This document shows, one piece after another, positions 1-5,789 of a stretch of DNA of 16,770 nt. Source of the DNA: Deltaproteobacteria bacterium (lineage in GTDB: Bacteria > Desulfobacterota > Desulfomonilia > UBA1062); assembly GCA_016934135.1 (NCBI GenBank), contig JAFGTK010000353.1:1-16770 (forward strand), read 5' to 3'. Both the position numbers and the translations under genes were made by a program. The notes under the pieces are model-generated. The model was given only the letters and a program-made list of their open reading frames with translations, made no database searches and had not been told where the DNA came from. How positions within the stretch are numbered: the first letter of the stretch is position 1; the number at the start of each line of letters is the position of its first letter.

Positions 1-41
1 CAACGGCCTTGCCATTTATCTACCCTATTACATTATCCCCA

Positions 42-68
42 TTAATTCAAGAATAAAGATTTGACCCC
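42..68. repeat. 27-bp direct repeat, copy 1
   Basis: This 27-bp segment starts TTAATTCAAG and ends TTTGACCCC. It is identical to 934-960, 892 bp away. The two copies bracket the DUF169 frame, and the reading frame of that gene begins to look like its family immediately after this copy. This suggests a dispersed repeat that replaced or cut off the 5' end of the gene. Only the 27-bp module is present here; the hairpin module seen next to copy 2 is absent. Confidence 0.8.
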
Positions 69-871
69 AAGACTACCCGGGGGAAGAGATATTTAACAGG
101 CTGCACCTGTCGAGTTATCCCATTGCCATTACCTATATCAAGAATGAGGACGAGATACCTGAAGGGACATTCAGGCCTGCAGCGATGGGGAAAAAGCTCG
201 CTCTGTGCCAGGCCTACACCCTGAGCAGGAAGTGGGGCATGCAGGTAGCAATGACGGCTGACGATAATTTTTGCACCCCGGCAACGGCATTTCACGGATG
301 GGTGGACATATCCAGGGAAGATCTCATCGAAAGCCAGGTCCGGCAGGGCTGGCACAAAGACAGACAGGCCGAAGAAACACGGATCGAGGGCGCCTGGCAA
401 CTCCTGCGGTCAAAAGGCGAGGATGCATTGAAAGAGTATTGCGGGTTCGTCTGCTGTGCGCTCAAAAATGCACAGATGATGCCCCACACCGTGCTCATCT
501 TTGGTGACGGCGTGCAGATCACCCACATGATCCATGCCATAAGCTACGAGTACAAAGAACTGGTGCATTCATTCTTTGAAGGGTTTGGCGAATCGTGCAT
601 CAAAGGGGGGCTGCTGCCCTTCCTGCTCGACAGTCCCCAGATCGTTCTCCCCGGCATGGGAGACCGTTCCTTTGCCGGCATCACAGAAAACGAGCTGGCC
701 ATCGGCATGCCGTCGCGTATCGTGCCGGTGCTGCAACAAAACCTTTTCAAGGCAGGGGGCGACATGAACATGGGGTACCCGGCCAAAACCCTGATGCCCA
801 TGGACATCACCGAGCACATCACCCCGGGGTTCCAGTTCCTGCGGGAGAAGATGGACAAGACAAAATCTTGA
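65..871 (+). pseudogene. DUF169 family protein, 5'-truncated
   Basis: Uncharacterised DUF169 family (COG2043 type); biochemical role unknown. The frame is open from the stop at 62-64 to TGA at 869-871 (268 codons). Residues that fit the family begin before any start codon: SSYPIAITYIKNEDEIPEG is encoded at about 110-166, ahead of the first ATG at 185, which would cut off this conserved segment. No ATG, GTG or TTG occurs in frame between 65 and 184. Downstream family hallmarks are GKKLALCQAYTLSRKWG, the Cys at NFCTP, the Cys cluster in EYCGFVCCALKNAQ, and the GDRSFAGITENELAIGMPSR region. I therefore read it as a gene that lost its start and roughly its first 10-20 residues at the 27-bp repeat. 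It has not decayed further, so recent truncation, or use of the ATG at 185 for a shortened product, are both possible. It is not linked in strand or theme to the cassette downstream. Confidence 0.75.
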
Positions 872-881
872 TGTAAATATA

Positions 882-926
882 AACAGGGTCAGAGTGGATC
901 CATTGAAATACCACTCTGACCCCGTT
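882..926 (+). terminator. Hairpin followed by T-run after the DUF169 gene; dispersed repeat module A
   Basis: GGGTCAGAGTGG (886-897) pairs perfectly with CCACTCTGACCC (911-922) around a 13-nt loop. The stem extends by AAAC/GTTT after one mismatch and runs into GTTTTTC. It lies 10 bp beyond the DUF169 stop, so it can act as a rho-independent terminator on the plus strand. The same right arm and following T-run recur at 2149-2180, so it is also a copy of a dispersed REP-like palindrome rather than a gene-specific terminator. Confidence 0.7.
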
Positions 927-933
927 TTTCCCC

Positions 934-960
934 TTAATTCAAGAATAAAGATTTGACCCC
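934..960. repeat. 27-bp direct repeat, copy 2
   Basis: Identical to 42-68 and placed 7 bp after the hairpin module at 882-926. The pairing of hairpin plus 27-mer here, against the 27-mer alone at copy 1, indicates that the two modules are separable or that copy 1 is a remnant. Confidence 0.8.
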
Positions 961-962
961 CT

Positions 963-1307
963 TCCCCTGCGTCTATTCCTTTCGAGGCTCATTCCCTTCA
1001 ACCTTACGGCTTACGGCCTGACGTCTCGCTGTCTTACGCTTAATCTCAAGGATTACTCCCCTCGATCCAAAGACTCGCTACCCGGTGGCTGGCCTGCCTT
1101 CCGGGACGGGTTTCCCACCCGCTAAAATATGCAACCCTGCCCGGCCGCACCGAGATTCGATATCCGAAATTCGAAGCAGTTATCTTGGTCCTACCCCATT
1201 ATTTCTGACCCTTTCCTGTTGACTGTTCGACTATAGGAGGTCCCCTTTTCTTTTAATCTGCAAGAATGCAGAGTACTCAAAAAAAACATTATATTTTTAG
1301 AGGTTAG
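963..1307. other. Intergenic stretch without a supportable gene
   Basis: About 345 bp between the repeat and the end of the 235-aa gene. No frame shows a credible start, ribosome site and family match. The first two thirds are GC-rich and contain several small dyads, for example CGGGT-TTCCC-ACCCG near 1104-1118 and TTCG-ATATC-CGAA near 1157-1169. The last 60 bp are AT-rich. It may be a structured non-coding RNA or the eroded end of a mobile element; sequence alone does not decide. Confidence 0.5.
1257..1272 (-). other. Small perfect hairpin downstream of the 235-aa gene
   Basis: TCTGCA-AGAA-TGCAGA gives a 6-bp stem with a 4-nt loop, about 35 bp past the stop of the 235-aa gene. On the minus strand a run of eight T comes before the stem and no T-run follows it, so it is not a canonical intrinsic terminator for the cassette, although it is the only stem close to its end. 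Confidence 0.35.
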
Positions 1308-2015
1308 CTATCTTAATAAATATTGCTCAATCTCCAGGCACAATGTATACGATGATTCACCAAGCATGTAGCGGTCCCATAGATTGTCCCTTGATTGACC
1401 CAATACTCTTCCATCACCGGTAAGGATAAATTCTTTATCATATAAAGAAAAGATGAAGGCTCCTGGGTGCTCTTTCATATCTGCTTTTTCATCAAATTCT
1501 TTGATAACGCGTTCAGTATTGTATAAATGATTCCATATCTTAAATGGAGGATCATTTCGAAAAGCAAAAATGGTAGCAATTTCAAAAGCAAGTTCGTAAG
1601 AAGCACCCCATCTCTTATGTCTACAGTTCAAATGCGTTTTATCGGGCATAGCTGGCAAGTTCATATATTTAATTGCTTGTGATAGAATCTGAGCAATTGT
1701 GACACCAGCAGTACACATCTGTGATGTTTCTAACCCATGATCTCCAGGGCCACCAATTCGCCAGTTTTCTACATCTCCACTCGCAGTTAAACGGCCAAGC
1801 GCTTGTTTATATTCTTTACCATTTACTGAACAACGCACATAATCCAGTTGGATCCCATAGTACCCCATTCCTTCCTTGCAAATCACATGAGGGACAATCC
1901 CATGTGATGCATAGAACCTTTTGCAAAATCCATAAGCCAAATACCAGGCTAATCCCCAGCTCTTTTCTGAACTTTTTATCTTTCGCCAATATTCAAAGTA
2001 AAGATCAACACTCAT
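1308..2015 (-). CDS. Hypothetical protein, 235 aa, end of the cassette
   Basis: I do not recognise this protein. It has no signal peptide and no clear membrane segment and looks soluble and mixed alpha/beta. It is rich in aromatic residues (WGLAWYLAYGFCKRFYASHG at the N-terminus, NLWDRYMLGESSYTLCLEIE at the C-terminus). A conserved-looking centre reads HLNCRHKRWGASYELAFEIA, followed by FAFRNDPPFKIWNHLYNTER. The ATG at 2015 is supported by GAGGATG 8 nt upstream. The gene is visibly more AT-rich than the helicase-to-DUF499 block and is separated from the preceding 126-aa gene by 65 bp and a hairpin repeat. A possible promoter of its own lies at 2043-2070. It may be a variable accessory gene of the cassette or an unrelated passenger. 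Confidence 0.75.
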   Translation of the reverse strand: MSVDLYFEYWRKIKSSEKSWGLAWYLAYGFCKRFYASHGIVPHVICKEGMGYYGIQLDYVRCSVNGKEYKQALGRLTASGDVENWRIGGPGDHGLETSQMCTAGVTIAQILSQAIKYMNLPAMPDKTHLNCRHKRWGASYELAFEIATIFAFRNDPPFKIWNHLYNTERVIKEFDEKADMKEHPGAFIFSLYDKEFILTGDGRVLGQSRDNLWDRYMLGESSYTLCLEIEQYLLR

Positions 2016-2042
2016 AGTATTTACATCCTCAGATCATAACTT

Positions 2043-2070
2043 ATAATAATCACTATGTATATCTCGTCAG
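2043..2070 (-). promoter_or_regulatory. Possible sigma70-type promoter for the 235-aa gene
   Basis: On the minus strand CTGACG (2070-2065; 4/6 to TTGACA) is followed after 16 bp by TATTAT (2048-2043; 5/6 to TATAAT). This would place transcription start near 2036, about 20 nt before the start codon. The short spacer and imperfect -35 keep this tentative. Its presence after the hairpin repeat fits with the gene being expressed apart from the rest. Confidence 0.35.
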
Positions 2071-2080
2071 CCCCATGCAT

Positions 2081-2461
2081 TCATATCAAAGGGTTAACGA
2101 ATAAGAGAATAATAATGGTCAGAGTAAGTTTTTTCATTCTGGAGGATAATACCACTCTGACCCTGTTTTTCCCTTTGATTAAATTCTTTTTATCGATGCT
2201 TCTTGTTGTATCCCCTTCCGTTTGATCCATTAATTCTTCCAAGACACCTCGTATAGTATCTGCCCAGATACGATAACGAGAAAACATCGCTGCTCCCATG
2301 CCAGGATTATCAAATTCTATTACATGATTTAATGCTGCCCTTTTTAATCTCGGGAATAGGTATTCTATGCCATTATAAGAACATATCTCACTTGAAATTA
2401 TTTCTACGTCTGTATCATACTTCTCAACAATATCATTAAGTAATCTTTCTTTGTTATCCAT
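2081..2461 (-). CDS. Hypothetical protein, 126-aa frame, C-terminus altered by a repeat
   Basis: I do not recognise this protein. The ATG at 2461 lies 18 bp after the stop of the DUF499 gene and has GGGAG just upstream, so it is the next gene of the operon. Residues 1-92 look like a small, acidic, mostly helical soluble protein (for example LNHVIEFDNPGMGAAMFSRY and IWADTIRGVLEELMDQ). From about residue 94 to 126 the frame runs through the hairpin repeat at 2117-2180, giving a basic then hydrophobic tail (KKLTLTIIILLFVNPLI) that is out of character with the rest. The natural C-terminus was probably close to residue 92. The tail could destabilise the product or make it stick to membranes. Function unknown; by position it may be an accessory factor of the methyltransferase/DUF499 module. 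Confidence 0.6.
   Translation of the reverse strand: MDNKERLLNDIVEKYDTDVEIISSEICSYNGIEYLFPRLKRAALNHVIEFDNPGMGAAMFSRYRIWADTIRGVLEELMDQTEGDTTRSIDKKNLIKGKNRVRVVLSSRMKKLTLTIIILLFVNPLI
2117..2180. repeat. Second copy of the hairpin repeat (module A)
   Basis: GGTCAGAGT (2117-2125) and ACTCTGACC (2154-2162) form a 9-bp stem with a 28-nt loop. The segment 2149-2180, from ATACCACTCTGACCC through the T-run to the TTGATT end, matches 908-939 with few differences. It lies inside the 3' end of the 126-aa reading frame. On the minus strand no T-run follows the stem, so it is unlikely to terminate the cassette transcript efficiently, although the stem could stabilise RNA ends. Confidence 0.7.
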
Positions 2462-2479
2462 GATTCTCCCTATATCGGA

Positions 2480-5400
2480 TCACTCCTCCTCAAACCCGTA
2501 ATTCGAAAACCGCAGCGTATTGCAATTCTCTGTGACGGTTCTAACCAGGTTGTCTGATGCACCATCGGGTATACGTGCATGAATTTCCAGGGTGACTTCC
2601 ACATCGCAACCAACCAAGGCACAGAAGTGCTGTACCACCTCGTCTGCAATATTCCCTGCATCACGGGAGAGTCGGAGAGCATCCAGGCTTACTGTGCCGA
2701 AGAAGCGGCGGGGCAATGCATGTGTTTTTGGGATCGGTGGCTGAACATCGCCTTCTTCTCCTCCCTCAGAGGGAGGTCTTGTCTCTCCTTTTTCTCCTGA
2801 TGTCTTTTCTTGTTCAGCTCTCCTCCTGTCCTCGTCCATTTGCATCTGGCGCTTAGCAGCCTCTGGCTTGACCAGCACGCTCTGCGTGTCCATGATGATA
2901 GATGTCATGCTGCCTGCCACCAGGCCAGAATATCGATTGCTCTCTAAATCATAGGCCGTGGCATAGGCAAAATTCTCTTCCCAGGTGATTTTTTCCACCC
3001 CATCCTGGATTGCATTGATCAATACTGTGCTGTTTCTCAGCCTGGGCAGGTAGAGGTACGTGGCAAAGTATTCCCATAGTTTCCTGATCCCGATATGATT
3101 GCTTTCTGTCCAGAGAAAGCGGTCAAGCTCAAACCGGATCCTGATGGCCGAGTACTCTGCAAACAGGTTCTCATCATGGAGGAGCTTTTTCGATGCCTTG
3201 ACCGCCAGGGTGTCCTGCCCGGTAATGCGGGCCTGCTGCCACTGCATCTTCCTTTGTGGGTCAGGCTGATCAGGAACAAGAAGCCAGATAAATGTTTCCC
3301 TGATCCGGGTATTCACCACTCCATCGGTCTGAGTGCACTTTGTCTGGCCCTGCTTTGATTGATTCATATCCAGATTCAGTGCCTCTTTATCGTCACAGAT
3401 TGATTTCCATGCCCTATGGATACGGATGGCCTGTTCAAGCTCATCGAGCCGCGCTTTATCCGGAGCCAGGAACACCAACATGTTTCGATAGATCCGTGGC
3501 GAGTTCCCTCGATTGTTTAGGATGTCCTGTGCACTTCGCTGTGCAGGGGTATCCTGTGCCTTGTTGTTCATGTGGTAAGATTCCGGACCTAAGATTACAA
3601 GCCTGGTCTCCATCTCGTCAGGGACATCTCCGCTGGAATCGGGCACGGCATGCACGGCACTGAAATCTCCCCGCTGACGATCCGCTCTGATACGGGTCTT
3701 CAGCTCATCCCAGATCACATGCTCTTCAAACTGGGTGGCCCGCTCCTCGGCCAGCCGGGTCACGCTTGGCTGGGTGGAGAACCAGTAGGTTTTCCCATCC
3801 AGATACAGGTGCGTTGCCCGATCAGTCAGCCTGCGCAAGGCATCACCAAAGGTAGCGACATTCTCTCCAGGCTGGGCACATCCAAGCTTTATCCTGCGCT
3901 CGTCTATCCCCTTGTGTGCAGCCTTTTCCAGGGGGGCAGAGCCTATATAGATGGACCGCGCGACCCTGCGGGCTGCTGAATATCGCCCGATATTCGGAAG
4001 TTCACGATCAATTTTCAAAGATAAGGCTTCAGGACCGTCCACATCCTTTTCAATAACCGGGCGCCAACTGTCCCCCAGATACCTTGTCAATTCACTCTGT
4101 ACACCTGAATCATCCATGGGAACGGTCGAGGGCATGATGAGGAGGTTCGCATCCTGCCGATCCCACAGCTCGGATATCACTGTCGCCATTAAACGCAATA
4201 CCCCTCTGGTCCTCTGAAAACGCTCCAGGCTGCTCCAGTCCTCATAGAGCCGGTCGAACAGCTCCGGGTGAATGGGATATGCCTTTTCCATTCTTTTGCG
4301 ATACTCTACTTCACCACAGCCATGGGGAAATTCGCTTTTGTTCGCCTGATAGTATTGTGAAAACATCTTGATAACCGCATCCTTGGCGGCAAAATCCTTG
4401 GGGTCAGCAATGGGCTCAAAGAGCCTGCGGCGGACGATCTCAAAACTCTCCTCGGCGCTGGCCGACCTCCAGGGGGACTGCATCCTGCCGAACGTAGTCT
4501 GGAGCCTGGTGAGCGCATCCTTGCCGCCCTCGCCGCCGATCTCGATCTGTGAGGCCGGCAATGATGCTACCAGTATCGCCCCAGGGGTCGCCCGTACAGC
4601 CTCGGTCAGGGCCTGGGCAAAGGTCATGTTTGCATCGAAGCTCCCTCCGGAAAGATCCGTCTTGCCATAGGCCTGCCTGACATAGGCAACCCACTCGTCG
4701 ATAAGGATGATGCAGGGGCTGTGCTTCTTAAACAGCTCTCCCAGTGTCTGGGAACCCGGACTGGTACCGTTTTCATCGTTGAGGGCCACCATGGCATACG
4801 CATCTCTGCCGCCCAGCTGCCAGGCAAGCTCCCCCCACAGTGTCCTGATGATCGTTCCATCATCTTTGGTATGGGGCTGGCCAGGGTTCAATGACGTCCC
4901 CACCAGCACAGCCCTGCAGGCCTTTGGCAGCTCCTTGATGGACAGCTGCTGAAGTATCTGGTCAACCCCTGCGAGTTCGCTCCCCGCAGTGCCGGAGAAC
5001 AGGTGGTACAGAGCCAGCATGGAGTGGGTCTTTCCCCCGCCGAAGTTTGTCTGGAGTTCCACAACCGGGCTGCCCCCTGTTTTATTCAACCGGGCAATGG
5101 CCTCTTTAAGCAGGTTGGAAAGCCCTTCTGTGATATAGGTGCGGCGGTAGAATTCATGCGCATCACCATACTCGGCAGAGGCGTCTCCGGAAAGCACCTG
5201 AGCCAGGTCGGCAGCAAATTCCGCCTGAACATAGCGGCCCTTGGCAACGTCCGGGTGCGGGGTGACCACCTCGCGCCATGGTCTCAACCCTGACTCGGGC
5301 GTGCCCTCGATAGACACCTTCTTCCTGGTTTCCTGGCGGGCCTGCTCAGCAAAGCGCACGCGCATGGTCTCCTGGGAGATCTTTTCCACCTCTGCCGCCT

Positions 5401-5773
5401 CAGGCGCAGAGATCGACTTGAGGAGACGCACCATGGTATCCAGCGCCCGGTACGTGTCATCATAGGAAAAGGTCTCCTGGTGTGCCCACTTGTTTCTTAT
5501 CTCGCGCAGCTCGCTGACAAACGAGCGCTCTGTGTGGCCGAGGATATTCTTGAAAACTGCATTCCACTGGTCCCACGTGAGCAGAAGCAGCGGATGAATA
5601 TCCCATTGGATCTTGCCGTCTTTAACATTGAAATCACGTGGAATGTTCTGTTGAACAACATCCTGCCACCGGTCCTTATATTCTGCCTGCATCTCGCGCT
5701 CTACAAACGGTGCAAGGCCGTCCCGGAGCAGTTCCAGTCCCTTCCCGATACGTTCACTGTTGGAAATTGCCAT
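2480..5773 (-). CDS. Swt1-like HEPN domain fused to DUF499 P-loop ATPase, 1097 aa
   Basis: A large ATPase of the DUF499 family with an N-terminal Swt1-type HEPN domain. Residues about 1-130 are helical and carry RNKWAH at 93-98, the R-x4-H catalytic signature of HEPN ribonucleases. The P-loop reads NFGGGKTHS (243-251, K248) and Walker B is IILIDEW (355-361, D359/E360), followed by a sensor-like strand ILVASLPAS at 400-408. The family's C-terminal signature is present: RRFFGTVSLDALRLSRDAG, then EIHARIPDGASDNLVRTVTE and a terminal NYGFEEE. An acidic, low-complexity linker (GEKGETRPPSEGGEEGD) precedes it. The start at 5773 has GGGGAG upstream and lies 16 bp after the methyltransferase stop. DUF499 and DUF1156 proteins are typical neighbours in defence islands. 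Plausible roles are an ATP-driven DNA-sensing or remodelling subunit whose HEPN part cuts RNA on activation; that coupling is inference. Confidence 0.92.
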   Translation of the reverse strand: MAISNSERIGKGLELLRDGLAPFVEREMQAEYKDRWQDVVQQNIPRDFNVKDGKIQWDIHPLLLLTWDQWNAVFKNILGHTERSFVSELREIRNKWAHQETFSYDDTYRALDTMVRLLKSISAPEAAEVEKISQETMRVRFAEQARQETRKKVSIEGTPESGLRPWREVVTPHPDVAKGRYVQAEFAADLAQVLSGDASAEYGDAHEFYRRTYITEGLSNLLKEAIARLNKTGGSPVVELQTNFGGGKTHSMLALYHLFSGTAGSELAGVDQILQQLSIKELPKACRAVLVGTSLNPGQPHTKDDGTIIRTLWGELAWQLGGRDAYAMVALNDENGTSPGSQTLGELFKKHSPCIILIDEWVAYVRQAYGKTDLSGGSFDANMTFAQALTEAVRATPGAILVASLPASQIEIGGEGGKDALTRLQTTFGRMQSPWRSASAEESFEIVRRRLFEPIADPKDFAAKDAVIKMFSQYYQANKSEFPHGCGEVEYRKRMEKAYPIHPELFDRLYEDWSSLERFQRTRGVLRLMATVISELWDRQDANLLIMPSTVPMDDSGVQSELTRYLGDSWRPVIEKDVDGPEALSLKIDRELPNIGRYSAARRVARSIYIGSAPLEKAAHKGIDERRIKLGCAQPGENVATFGDALRRLTDRATHLYLDGKTYWFSTQPSVTRLAEERATQFEEHVIWDELKTRIRADRQRGDFSAVHAVPDSSGDVPDEMETRLVILGPESYHMNNKAQDTPAQRSAQDILNNRGNSPRIYRNMLVFLAPDKARLDELEQAIRIHRAWKSICDDKEALNLDMNQSKQGQTKCTQTDGVVNTRIRETFIWLLVPDQPDPQRKMQWQQARITGQDTLAVKASKKLLHDENLFAEYSAIRIRFELDRFLWTESNHIGIRKLWEYFATYLYLPRLRNSTVLINAIQDGVEKITWEENFAYATAYDLESNRYSGLVAGSMTSIIMDTQSVLVKPEAAKRQMQMDEDRRRAEQEKTSGEKGETRPPSEGGEEGDVQPPIPKTHALPRRFFGTVSLDALRLSRDAGNIADEVVQHFCALVGCDVEVTLEIHARIPDGASDNLVRTVTENCNTLRFSNYGFEEE

Positions 5774-5789
5774 TATATCTCCCCTAAAC

